In this document: in pieces, positions 7,757 to 16,387 of the stretch | Position numbering within the stretch: the first letter of the stretch is position 1 | Layout of the letters: the number at the start of each line of letters is the position of its first letter | Assembly: GCA_003245835.1 (NCBI GenBank) | Contig: QKCC01000314.1 | Coordinates: 1 to 51,876, forward strand | Source of the DNA: Spirochaetales bacterium | GTDB lineage: Bacteria > Spirochaetota > Spirochaetia > UBA9216 | Direction of reading: 5' to 3' | DNA length: 51,876 bases | Position numbers and translations under genes: made by a program | Notes under the pieces: generated by a model | The model's database searches: none | Told to the model about the DNA's origin: nothing | Seen by the model: the letters and a program-made list of their open reading frames with translations, nothing else

Positions 7757-8668
7757 TCAGACCCAAGGCGAAACTGCGCCCGGTCCCTGCACGCAAACAT
7801 ATCGGTGCATTCCATGGATTTTGCCGGAATAGTATCTTGCCATTTCGGCAGTAATTCCGACAGCCGGAATATCTTTAAGAACCCTGCGGCCGGAGAGGTT
7901 CCTGTCTTTGAGCGTTTTCCGGTGCATATCTATCATGCTTGCGGGAACAAAGCAGGATGCAGTTGCATTTGCTGTTATATACGCCGATACATACCCCGGC
8001 ACTACCCCGAAGCTGATGACTGCTCCCTGTTCTTCGTCTATTACAGCGACCCGTGCATCAGGATCCAGCGGTCTTTCCGGCCAGAGTCCTGCCTGAATAG
8101 TAACCGGCTCTTTTGTGCCGGACTTGATCCTGTCGTCGGTCATTGTTTCAAGATATTCAGGGTCCTCATAAACTATGCCGCCCATTTCCATAAGAACACA
8201 TTTTTCAGAGGCCTCGAAAGAAACGCGGCCTTCATCACCGAAGAGGGCATTACCGAGGGCCTGCAGTTCTTCCCTGCCGGCTTTTTCTCCATCCGGGATC
8301 GGCTCAGTCCAGCCTTCCGGAAGCTTTTTCATTTCGGCCGGAAGAAACACAAATCCCGCGTCCCCTCGGGCGCGAATAATAAAGAGTTCAAGCTCGCTTA
8401 TTAAATTGTTTTCGATTTTAAGTCTTCCGTAGAAGATAGCTTCCGCACCGCTTTCATCAACGTTGGCAGTCACGAAAAGCTGTCCCTGCACCGGGTCACA
8501 GAAACACTGGGCAATATAATTCAGTCCGGTAACGGTTTTCCAGCAGCTCATCATCAGAAGGGCGCCGCCCCTGCAGTTTTCAGTGGCCGCATACGAATCC
8601 GCGAGCGGAAGTAATCCGGGATTATGCTGAATCATCGATTCCAAAAGAAGATCTGCATATTTTTTCAT
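7757..8668 (-). CDS. DUF8021-like protein (possible NTF2-fold)
   Basis: This 303-residue soluble protein has no signal peptide. The N-terminal 130 residues ('LLLESMIQHNPGLLPLADSY', then a 'FCDPVQGQLFV' and 'AIFYGRLKIENNLISELELF' pattern) resemble the DUF8021 / SnoaL-NTF2-like fold, where a small alpha-beta cone binds hydrophobic ligands. The second half repeats a similar strand pattern and is not recognised. Some NTF2-fold proteins are dehydratases or isomerases of ring compounds, which would suit an island of flavin reductases, but that function is only inference. It lies 75 bp upstream of the molybdopterin enzyme gene on the same strand, with AGGAA before its ATG. Confidence 0.65.
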   Translation of the reverse strand: MKKYADLLLESMIQHNPGLLPLADSYAATENCRGGALLMMSCWKTVTGLNYIAQCFCDPVQGQLFVTANVDESGAEAIFYGRLKIENNLISELELFIIRARGDAGFVFLPAEMKKLPEGWTEPIPDGEKAGREELQALGNALFGDEGRVSFEASEKCVLMEMGGIVYEDPEYLETMTDDRIKSGTKEPVTIQAGLWPERPLDPDARVAVIDEEQGAVISFGVVPGYVSAYITANATASCFVPASMIDMHRKTLKDRNLSGRRVLKDIPAVGITAEMARYYSGKIHGMHRYVCVQGPGAVSPWV

Positions 8669-8683
8669 AATTTTTTCCTGTTG

Positions 8684-8760
8684 AAAAACCTGCCGCGGGG
8701 GCAGGCTGCAAACGGCAGGTTCCGGAAGCTTGTCTGTTTTTCAGTAGCTGCTTCCGGAAC
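8684..8760 (-). terminator. Terminator/attenuator after the GntP permease gene
   Basis: In the leftward direction, an 11-bp perfect inverted repeat (GTTCCGGAAGC, spanning about 8719-8760) is followed by a second stem, CCTGCC (complement of 8714-8719) with GGCAGG (complement of 8689-8694), and then five T residues. This is a rho-independent terminator layout between the permease and the DUF8021-like gene. Some readthrough may still feed the downstream genes. Confidence 0.65.
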
Positions 8761-8766
8761 TTCAGA

Positions 8767-10122
8767 TTAGTAAATTATTATACTGAGAATTGTGAGAACT
8801 ACGGTTGCCAGAAAGGTTACTCCGACTGTTGAAAACAGAATAGGCGGATACCCTTCTTTGTGTTTGATACCGGTGAGCAGAAGTATAGCTACTACCATTG
8901 TTCCGAACGGGAGGGTGTCAAGAACCATTCCGGAGAACTGTACAAGCCTGTGAGCCGCAACCGTGCTTATTCCCATAACGGGTATGAAAAGGTCTCTTGC
9001 AAGGTTGAACATAACAATCAGACCTGACATGGAAGCGGAAATACCGATTACTGACATCGATATGAAAGAGAACAGAATGTACGGATTTATAACTCCCTTC
9101 ATACTGCTGATTCCGTCGACCATCCACTGGAAGGCCGGAGTCGCGGAAATAAGATTTCCGAGCGCCATGTTGATAAGGATAATTGCAGGAATACCTGCGA
9201 TTTCGGCACCGTTGTTAAAGGACTCGGTAAGTGATTTGAGTTTACCTGTGCCGGCACCTATTCCGCTTTCTTTGTCATATGGCATGTATTTGAATAGAAG
9301 CAGAACCGAGATTGCAAGCCCGCAAAGAAGCGAAAAGAACGGGTTCAAATGAAGAATGTTGTAGCATACAAAAACAACGCCTACCGGGATCAGCAGGAAA
9401 AACCACGGCGGTAGATTTTCTTCATCAAATTTTGCGTGAGTCAGCGGTCCGAACTCAAATTTCTTGCCTGCGGCAACATCTTTTTCCCACATTTTGGACA
9501 TTCCCCAGAGTGAGAACACCAGAATTATTATGCCGCCCGGAATCGCGAGCGCAGGTGCAGCCATCGCGCTCGTATCAACGAGGAACTGGACTGCAATGAT
9601 GTTCATAATTGACGGTGTACCAGGAAGGGCCCCGCCGATTGTCGAACCGAGGATGATGAGTACCGCTATAAAGCGCCTGGGTATATTTACCTCGTGCATG
9701 ATGCTCGCTGCAATGGCGATCTGGGTAAATAATATTGCGAAGTTGTCAATTCCGGCGTATGCCATCAGGATTCCCATCATTATAATCAGGAATGCTCCTA
9801 CCAGCCTTTTTTTCGGATCGGACAGTTTTCCTGTTAAAGCCCTGAGTACGGTTTTTGCGAATGAATCTGCAGCGCCGGTAACAGAGACAAGCTTTCCGAA
9901 TGTAGCTCCTGCAAGAAAGAGCGGAATCAGTGTTCCGGCCATCATTCCGATACCCTTGCCGATTTGATCATCCCAGCTGGACCCTATGGCAAGACCGCTT
10001 GTAACCATCAGGACAAGTGCTACAAGGATCGAAACCCATGACAGATGGAGCCCTTTGTATGTCAGGACGATGAGCATTACAAAACCCAACAGAACTCCGA
10101 AGATTGAAAGTGCGATAGACAT
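8767..10122 (-). CDS. GntP-family permease
   Basis: This 451-residue transporter has about 12 predicted membrane helices. The GntP pattern is clear: a 'GKGIGMMAGTLIPLF' region, the 'AYAGIDNFAILF' helix, 'GSTIGGALPGTPSIMN' and a C-terminal 'LDTLPFGTMV' loop. GntP proteins take up gluconate and other hydroxy or carboxylic acids with protons or sodium. GGAGGG precedes the ATG. It is first in the leftward unit leading to the molybdopterin oxidoreductase and divergent from the flavoenzyme gene at 10407; the shared gap carries repeated TTTGTGC motifs. It is likely the importer of the substrate handled by this island, although the exact acid is unknown. Confidence 0.85.
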   Translation of the reverse strand: MSIALSIFGVLLGFVMLIVLTYKGLHLSWVSILVALVLMVTSGLAIGSSWDDQIGKGIGMMAGTLIPLFLAGATFGKLVSVTGAADSFAKTVLRALTGKLSDPKKRLVGAFLIIMMGILMAYAGIDNFAILFTQIAIAASIMHEVNIPRRFIAVLIILGSTIGGALPGTPSIMNIIAVQFLVDTSAMAAPALAIPGGIIILVFSLWGMSKMWEKDVAAGKKFEFGPLTHAKFDEENLPPWFFLLIPVGVVFVCYNILHLNPFFSLLCGLAISVLLLFKYMPYDKESGIGAGTGKLKSLTESFNNGAEIAGIPAIILINMALGNLISATPAFQWMVDGISSMKGVINPYILFSFISMSVIGISASMSGLIVMFNLARDLFIPVMGISTVAAHRLVQFSGMVLDTLPFGTMVVAILLLTGIKHKEGYPPILFSTVGVTFLATVVLTILSIIIY

Positions 10123-10242
10123 TTAACCCTCCTACCTATGCTTTTTTATGAAAGACATTAATGCTTTTGCTTGATATTGGGAACATTATAGATTCCTGAT
10201 TTTCAGTTATCTACATGACGAAAGAACAAAAAAACTTTTTGA

Positions 10243-10350
10243 TTTGTGCACAAAGACCAAATAGCCAGATCCGGGTTACATCCCAGCACAAAAACTGCCC
10301 GTAATTTGTGCTCCTGACATGATGTCTGCTGCCGCTCTGTTGATTATAAT
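10243..10350 (+). promoter_or_regulatory. Divergent promoter with repeated TTTGTGC operator
   Basis: TTTGTGCACAAA (10243-10254) is a perfect 12-bp palindrome. The same half-site recurs as an inverted pair, AGCACAAA (10285-10292) and TTTGTGCT (10305-10312). A good -10, TATAAT, lies at 10345-10350, about 57 bp before the flavoenzyme start. Four half-sites between two divergent genes point to one regulator controlling both; the PucR-type protein encoded at 15001 is a candidate. Confidence 0.55.
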
Positions 10351-10406
10351 GCTCACGTATTTAAACCCGAATTATAGGATCTACTATCACAAGGAGATTA
10401 TACATA

Positions 10407-12123
10407 ATGTACAAGATTGCAGATACCTGTGTCGGATGTCATAACTGTGCAATGGAGTGCCCCATGCAGGCTATCGGCTATGTGGGCCTTAAAAATGAGA
10501 TCGACCAGGATAAGTGTATTGAATGCGGTTTGTGTGAGAAGCTCTGCCATACCGCATCCATCCGGGATGTTGATGCCGTAACAGTTATTGAAAAACATCC
10601 GCCGATTAATATGGAATGCGACGTTGTAGTCTGCGGTTCCGGAACCGGTATGATTGCCGCGGTAAGAGCCGCGCAGGCGGGGAAAAAAGTAATAGTCCTC
10701 GAGAAATCAAAAAAGACCGGCGGAAATACGGATTACGCCCATATGTTTTTTCCGGTATACACCGAATGGCATAAGAAAAATAATTTTGAAGATGTCCGGA
10801 TCGATGCGGTCGAAGAGTTCTGGAACCGCTCCGGTAAAAAGATTGAACGGGAACTAATTGAAACTGCGGTATATAAATCGGGAGAATTCTTTGACTGGCT
10901 TCTGCAGTTTCCTGATACAAAAAAGGCTTTTGATATTGTCTCGCTCGGAGAAATGAGGAATGTCGGCCCGATGTACACATCCGCGATGATCGTGTTTCCC
11001 GACAGGATGTACGACAACCTGCTGTGCCGTGACCCCGCCATTGGGCCCGGCTGGGCAGGTACCTTTATAAAGAACCAGATGTTTAAAACTATCCGCGAAC
11101 AGAAGCTCGACGTCGAAATATTGACCGAACATGCCGCGAAGCATCTTGTAACGGATGAAAGCGGAACCGTTACAGGTGTTACCGCTGAAAATCCCGGCGG
11201 AACCGTAAATATCAGCGCGAAGGCTGTAGTACTCGCAACCGGGGGAATGGGCAGAAGTGATGAAAAACTTCAGAAGTACTTCAATTTCTTTGACTGCGAG
11301 ACACCGATTCACCGTTTTTCAGTACCGACCGATACCGGCGACGCGATAGATATGCTTCAGGAACTTGGTGTTGAGCCCGACCCGGAACGTATGTTTGCTT
11401 CTATATTCGGTCCGGCTCATCATCCCTTCAGCTATTGTGTGTTTCGTATCATGGAACACCCGACCTGTCTGAGTGTAAACCTCAACGGCGAAAGATGGCA
11501 GGATGAAACCGGCGGACTGATGACCGGACGGAAAACCATTCAGAATGAGCCGAAAGAGGTTGCATACGGTATTTTCAGCCAGGCGGCAGTCGACCGGATT
11601 GCGAAAGAGTACCTTGATGATCCGGCCCTTGCCAAAGAAAAATTTGTTTATGAATGCTGGCAGGAAGACCTTGATGACCTCCCTTCCCAAGCCTCCGGTT
11701 TATAAGGCGGATACGATAGAAGAGCTTGCCGTAAAGGTGGGAATGAACCCCGTTAAACTGCGAGCGACAGTCGACCGCTATAACGGCTTTTGCGAAAAAG
11801 GGACTGATGACGACTTTAACAAGCCGAAGCAAAATCTTGTCGGCATTGAAGCAGCGGGACCGTATTACGCGATCTATGGTCAGAGATTCTCGGAAGGTGC
11901 CTTCGGCGGACTTCGCATTAATACGAAAGCCGAGGTAACGAGAGCGGACGGTTCGGTTATTCCCGGTCTGTACGGGGTGGGTGATGCAACGTCATCAATG
12001 CACCGGCAGGGCGAGCTGGCCCCGATATCGGAGCTTACATGGGCAACTGCGACCTCATACATTTCGGGCGGCAATGCTGTTGAATACATCAATAATCCGG
12101 AAAAAGCGGGGGGAAGAAAGTGA
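10407..12123 (+). pseudogene. Ferredoxin-FAD oxidoreductase (fumarate reductase-like), frameshifted
   Basis: The N-terminus holds two 4Fe-4S motifs (CVGCHNCAMECP and CIECGLCEKLC). An FAD-binding domain (VVCGSGTGMIAA) of the fumarate/urocanate/3-ketosteroid reductase flavoprotein family follows from about residue 70. The frame breaks near 11681-11690. The first part stops at 11705, while the conserved C-terminus ('YKADTIEELAVKVG' to 'ELTWATATSYISGG') continues in the +1 frame to 12123. Removing one C from the CCC at 11681-11683 restores 'DDLLPKPPVYKAD' seamlessly. This is either a sequencing error or a real single-base insertion. The intact protein would be about 570 residues. AAGGAG precedes the ATG. 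The end overlaps the next gene as GTGA. Confidence 0.85.
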
Positions 12124-13501
12124 GTTCAGTGATAAGAAAACCGAATATGACGCCTCAGAAGACGGCGATGCCTGTTCAGGACCCTTCTGTCCGGATTGGC
12201 AATTACGATGAAATAAAAACAGGCTATACCGAAGAGCTGGCAGTTCTTGAAGCAGAAAGATGCATGAACTGCCCGGGACGCTACTGTTCGTCAAATTGCC
12301 CGATTCATAATCAGATCCCCGAGATCAATGAAAAAATAAGGGAAAGGGATTTTGAAGGAGCCTGGAAGCTGCTTAACAGCAGCAGTCCGCTTCCGGAGGT
12401 ATGCAGCCGGGTATGCGATCAGTCAAAGCAGTGTGAAAGCGATTGCTCGAGGGGTATAAAGCATGAACCGGTCGGAATCGGCGGTCTCGAACGTTTTCTT
12501 GCCGACAGGTTTGCCGGCAGCAATATCGGCATTATCAGGGAGCCTTCAAACGGAAACAGGGTTGCGGTAATCGGCTCAGGGCCCGCAGGAATCTCGGCGG
12601 CATGGGACCTTATGAGAATGGGCTACGATGTTACCGTTTTTGAAAAGCAGCAGGAGCCCGGCGGGCTGATGATGTACGGTATTCCGAATATGAAGCTCGA
12701 TAAGGCGGCGCTTACAAAGCGGTTCGACCTGATGAAGGCGCTCGGAATCAGTTTTAAATGCAATACCGAAGTCGGCAAAGATATTGCCTCGGATGCAATA
12801 CTCAATGAATATGACGCTGTGCTTCTTGCAGTCGGAACGGCCGAACCAAGGGTTCTCCATGTCCCCGGCAGAGACGCTGCCGGCGTTGTTCCAGCCGTGG
12901 ACTACCTCAGGGCCGGAACCATGAAGCTTCTTGAACCAGGTTATGAACTTGAACCGGAACTTGATGCGGCAGGCCGGAACGTCATTATTATCGGAGCTGG
13001 CGATACCGGGACCGATTGTGTCGCTACGGCAGTAAGACAGGGCGCGGCATCCGTTTACCAGCTCGAGATTACACCCCGGCCCGATGAAGCACCGGGCACG
13101 CCCAAACTTCCATGGAAGGACTGGCCGAAAATATTCAGGACAGAATACGGGCAGGAAGAAGCTGCGGCTAAATTCCTTGATGATCCGAGAGTGTACAGTA
13201 TTACTACAAAAGAGATCATCACCAATGAAACTGGAAAGGTTGAGGCTGTAAGGACTGTAACCGCGGACGGACACGAAAAAATATGGAAGGCTGACCTTGT
13301 GATTACGGCGATGGGATTCAGCGGTCCGGATCGCAGACTCCTGAATAAAATCGGCATAACCCCGGATGATCGCGGTAGACGGGTCTCGAAAAGGTTTTTG
13401 CCTGTGGGGATGCCAGGACCGGGCAGAGTCTTGTTATCCGGGGAGTCGCTGAAGGCAAGGGAGCAGCTGCGTCGATTGATAATTGGCTCAAATCCCGATA
13501 G
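12120..13501 (+). pseudogene. GltD-like NAD(P)H oxidoreductase, frameshifted near the C-terminus
   Basis: The N-terminal double 4Fe-4S domain (CMNC...CSSNCP, then CSRVCDQSKQCESDC) precedes FAD-binding (GSGPAGISAAWDL) and NAD(P)-binding (IGAGDTGTDC) domains, the layout of the glutamate synthase small subunit and related electron donors. It starts at GTG 12120 inside the previous gene's stop. The original frame is good to about 13370. The conserved ending 'EKVFACGDARTGQSLVIRG' to 'SIDNWLKSR' then appears in a frame shifted by two bases, ending at TAG 13499-13501. A short 'IAVDGS' stretch in the third frame suggests two closely spaced indels. It probably fed NAD(P)H electrons to the upstream ferredoxin-flavoprotein. 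Confidence 0.85.
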
Positions 13502-13524
13502 CACGGGATATAATCCTCTAAGAT

Positions 13525-13559
13525 GGGGGTGTCCAATCAGGGATTGGGCACCCCTTTTT
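13525..13559 (+). terminator. Rho-independent terminator after the GltD-like gene
   Basis: GGGGTGTCCAATC (13526-13538) pairs with GATTGGGCACCCC (13542-13554), and five T residues follow. It sits 24 bp past the true GltD-like stop at 13501. This supports that stop rather than the longer frame that runs on to 13715. Confidence 0.9.
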
Positions 13560-14992
13560 CATTTTTTCAGTGATGCCGCAGCATTTTCACCGGCCATTCT
13601 GCCCGAGTTAAGCGCAAATCCGAATCCGTGCCCGCTCATTTCAACATTATATACGTCGGCATCGACCCCTCCGAAATCCACACCAGCAACATACAGCCCC
13701 GGAACAGGATTGTAGTCATCGTTGAGCGCCCTGAACTGCTGATCCACCCTGATTCCGCCGTGGGTTATCAGCATATCGACACCTGCTTTTACCGCGTAAT
13801 ACGGCGGTTCCGAACATTCAAGCATGCTTCCTCGGTTTTTTGCGTACGCGGCATCACGTCCGGATCTGCAGTACGAGTTGTATCTGCCGATCGTTTCAAT
13901 AACGCTTTCCGCCGGACATCCTATAAATTCGGCAATCACTTCGAGGCTGCCGGATTCAACCGCGATGCCTTCCTGAACAGCCTTTTCGATAGTCTGTTCA
14001 AGCCTGAGCTCCGCATCCGGCGATATATGGATGAGTTCTATCATGTCGCGCCCTTCCGAAAGGGTTTTCTTCATAGCTGCGCTGTCGAATATTACCCACA
14101 TCTCGGCTTCAGGCTGCCTAAGGCAGGCATTAGCCGCCATCGAGAAATTATATACAATACCCTCGTCGGCAAACCTTCTGCCGCTTCGGTTCAGCCAGAT
14201 GTTCCAGGGTTTACCGAGAAGCAGGTTTAGAGGTTCAAATCCCCTGATCTTGGGAGCTGCCATTTCCATGGCGAAATTACCCTCTATTCCGGCACCTGCT
14301 TCAAGCGCCATTCTTACCCCGTCCCCGGTATGGCGCATGCCTCCGCCGGCGGCAACCTTGTCCGGGTTGAAATCGGGATAGAATCGGCTTATCATGTCCG
14401 CATTCCCCGCGAAGCCGCCGGTGCATATTATTACCTTTGATGCCTCAATCCTGATTTCTCCGTCCTGCTTCGATTCGGCCATAATGCCGAAGACTGCCCT
14501 GCAGGAATCAAGTATGAGTTTCTTCCCGGTGCAGCCGGTAAGGAGCTTTACCCCGCTGCTTCTGCAGTATTCTGCCAGCACTTTGATAACAGCCTTGCCT
14601 GCGTTGAGGTCCTTGTCCGTTATATGAAATACCTCCGGGGTCTGCCCCGGAAGATGATGTACAACATCCGTGAACCCGACGCCCTTTTCGCTGAGCCAGT
14701 CTATTGTTTCGCCGCTCTTGTCAATAAGCGTTCTGACAAGATCAGGATCTATCTTCCAGTGAGAAAATTCCATGGCTGATGTAAAGATCTGATCCGGATC
14801 GGCTTTTATCAATTTTGTTTTCTGAAGCCGGCTGTTGACGGCAAAGACTCCGCGCGGAAAAAGTCCGTTACCGCCGACGTTCGCATTTTTTTCAATAACG
14901 ATTACTTCGGCGCCGGCTTCAGCTGCTGCGGCAGCTGCTGCCATCCCTGAAGCTCCCCCTCCGACGACGGCGATGTCGCATTTCAAAAGCAT
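13559..14992 (-). CDS. FAD-dependent oxidoreductase, fumarate reductase flavoprotein-like
   Basis: This 477-residue soluble flavoprotein starts with the dinucleotide motif VVGGGASGMAAAAAAAEAG. It ends with the conserved 'PGLYVAGVDFGGVDADVYN' and 'GHGFGFALNSGRMAGENAA' FAD contacts. The family reduces activated C=C bonds (fumarate, urocanate, 3-ketosteroids) or dehydrogenates them. Unlike the flavoprotein at 10407 it has no ferredoxin domain, so electrons must come from a partner. No signal peptide or haem motif is present, which suggests a cytoplasmic enzyme. The ATG follows AGGAG and lies only 8 bp after the PucR-type gene's stop, so the two form one leftward operon. Confidence 0.85.
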   Translation of the reverse strand: MLLKCDIAVVGGGASGMAAAAAAAEAGAEVIVIEKNANVGGNGLFPRGVFAVNSRLQKTKLIKADPDQIFTSAMEFSHWKIDPDLVRTLIDKSGETIDWLSEKGVGFTDVVHHLPGQTPEVFHITDKDLNAGKAVIKVLAEYCRSSGVKLLTGCTGKKLILDSCRAVFGIMAESKQDGEIRIEASKVIICTGGFAGNADMISRFYPDFNPDKVAAGGGMRHTGDGVRMALEAGAGIEGNFAMEMAAPKIRGFEPLNLLLGKPWNIWLNRSGRRFADEGIVYNFSMAANACLRQPEAEMWVIFDSAAMKKTLSEGRDMIELIHISPDAELRLEQTIEKAVQEGIAVESGSLEVIAEFIGCPAESVIETIGRYNSYCRSGRDAAYAKNRGSMLECSEPPYYAVKAGVDMLITHGGIRVDQQFRALNDDYNPVPGLYVAGVDFGGVDADVYNVEMSGHGFGFALNSGRMAGENAAASLKK

Positions 14993-15000
14993 GATCTCTC

Positions 15001-16245
15001 CTAGAAGGGGGCCGCCTGGCCCCTCTTTTTATTGCTGTATTCAAGAATTCTCAATGAAAAAATAAACGAGAAAAGTTCATTGCCGTCCTCGACCTTCGTA
15101 TCAAGCAGTTCAAGGCAGCGTTTTATTCTGTACGATACTGTATTCCTGTGGATCTTCATAATGTCAGCAGTTTTTGAGATGCTTTTTAAAGATTCAAGGT
15201 ACATATGAAGAGTAGGGACCAGATCCGTGTGATGTTTAATATCATAGTCTTCAAGGGCAAGAATTTTTCTGTGGCAGAACTGCTTCAGATCATAAATTCC
15301 TGAAGCTGTATCAAACATATGGTAAATCGAGTTTTCGTTATACGCGAAATACATACTCCCGTTTTTAAGGGTTGAAGCCACGTCGAGCATACACCGGGCC
15401 TGCTGGAAATGATCATAAAGCTCGGACAGATCCGGAAAGCCCCGGCTTATGCCTGCTATCAGGTTGTACTTTCTAAGGATTTCAGTCATCCCGGGTTTTT
15501 CCTTTTCCCAATCGCTGATCCATTTTTCAGAATTATATACCCTGACAATCAGGTTGTCATAAGCCATTGTGCGGCAGCGGGTTGATTGCTGAAAAGAGTT
15601 TATGATCTCTTTTATCGGCGCGGTTGCCTGGTCCCCGCCTGTACAAATCACCAATACATAGTTATATGGTTTGCTGTTCCAGTCCAGGATCTTTATACAT
15701 TCCTGCATGCTCTCGGCCGGGACTTTCTCTCCGTTGAGAAGCCGTATCAGGATATTGTCCACGGCGCGCTTATTGGAAGATATCTTATAATTTTTTCGCT
15801 GCATCTGGATGACGGCAAAGTAGGAAAGAATTTCCATCAATTCAATATCTTCTTCCCGAATCGGCCGGCAGTATGCTGACGCTATCATTGTTCCGACATG
15901 GACTCCGCCTACGATCAGGGTTTTAATCAGCCGGGGAATCGGCAGATGGCTGTCTTCAACGATTACAGGCAGGTGACTTTTTATTGAACCCTGATGGGCT
16001 GATTCAACCTCTTTCCGCTGACTCTGCATCAGGGGCTGGTGCCCTGATTCATTTATTACGGTTTTTTTCCAGGCCGGATCTTTTATTTCGACATTTTTTG
16101 AATAGGCAAGTATTATCTGTGCCCTGTCTTCTATGAAGACAGGGTTCCCGAGCACTTCGAATGCCAGATCGGCTATCCCCTGAAGAGATGTTATATGTGT
16201 TCCCCTGCATAAAAGTGAGCATATCTCTTTTGTCTCATCCGCCAT
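15001..16245 (-). CDS. PucR/CdaR-type transcriptional regulator
   Basis: This 414-residue protein has a degenerate N-terminal sensory region (about 10-150, GAF-like, ending 'LSYFAVIQMQRKNY'). A GGDEF-like middle domain of the CdaR type and a C-terminal PucR helix-turn-helix ('SISKTADIMKIHRNTVSYRI' at about 370-390) follow. Such regulators usually activate catabolic genes in response to a small metabolite. I chose ATG 16245 over the TTG three bases upstream because GGGGG lies at a suitable distance. It leads an operon with the FAD oxidoreductase and is the best candidate regulator of the permease, molybdoenzyme and flavoenzyme genes. Confidence 0.85.
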   Translation of the reverse strand: MADETKEICSLLCRGTHITSLQGIADLAFEVLGNPVFIEDRAQIILAYSKNVEIKDPAWKKTVINESGHQPLMQSQRKEVESAHQGSIKSHLPVIVEDSHLPIPRLIKTLIVGGVHVGTMIASAYCRPIREEDIELMEILSYFAVIQMQRKNYKISSNKRAVDNILIRLLNGEKVPAESMQECIKILDWNSKPYNYVLVICTGGDQATAPIKEIINSFQQSTRCRTMAYDNLIVRVYNSEKWISDWEKEKPGMTEILRKYNLIAGISRGFPDLSELYDHFQQARCMLDVASTLKNGSMYFAYNENSIYHMFDTASGIYDLKQFCHRKILALEDYDIKHHTDLVPTLHMYLESLKSISKTADIMKIHRNTVSYRIKRCLELLDTKVEDGNELFSFIFSLRILEYSNKKRGQAAPF

Positions 16246-16296
16246 CAAGAGCCCCCGGTATTTTCCGCCAATTATAGCACGGGATTTTAAAAAAAA

Positions 16297-16346
16297 TCAT
16301 CAGATTTGTCACTGCAACCCCCGCTTTACTGCGTCAAACCTGATGA
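16297..16346. promoter_or_regulatory. Long inverted repeat upstream of the PucR-type gene
   Basis: TCATCAGATTTG (16297-16308) and CAAACCTGATGA (16335-16346) are complementary with one mismatch, separated by 26 bp. They lie 50-100 bp upstream of the regulator start, past the end of the preceding gene. The pair could be an autoregulatory operator or a hairpin ending the upstream leftward transcript. No T-run follows in the leftward direction. Confidence 0.45.
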
Positions 16347-16387
16347 GGTATCTATTTTATGTTCTGTATTCGCCTTACTCAGCCCGC

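Noticed and set aside
9464..9967. Open frame antisense to the GntP permease
   Set aside because: A hydrophobic mirror frame of a membrane protein gene, with no independent support.
12576..13274. Long open frame on the minus strand opposite the GltD-like gene
   Set aside because: Antisense to a recognised gene, with no homology or start signal.
13502..13715. C-terminal extension of the GltD-like frame to 13715
   Set aside because: The true family C-terminus lies in another frame ending at 13501, and the extension runs through a terminator and antisense to another gene.
15004..15031. GC-rich hairpin with T-run on the plus strand
   Set aside because: It lies in the coding end of the PucR-type gene; no plus-strand gene ends there, so it is not called as a terminator.
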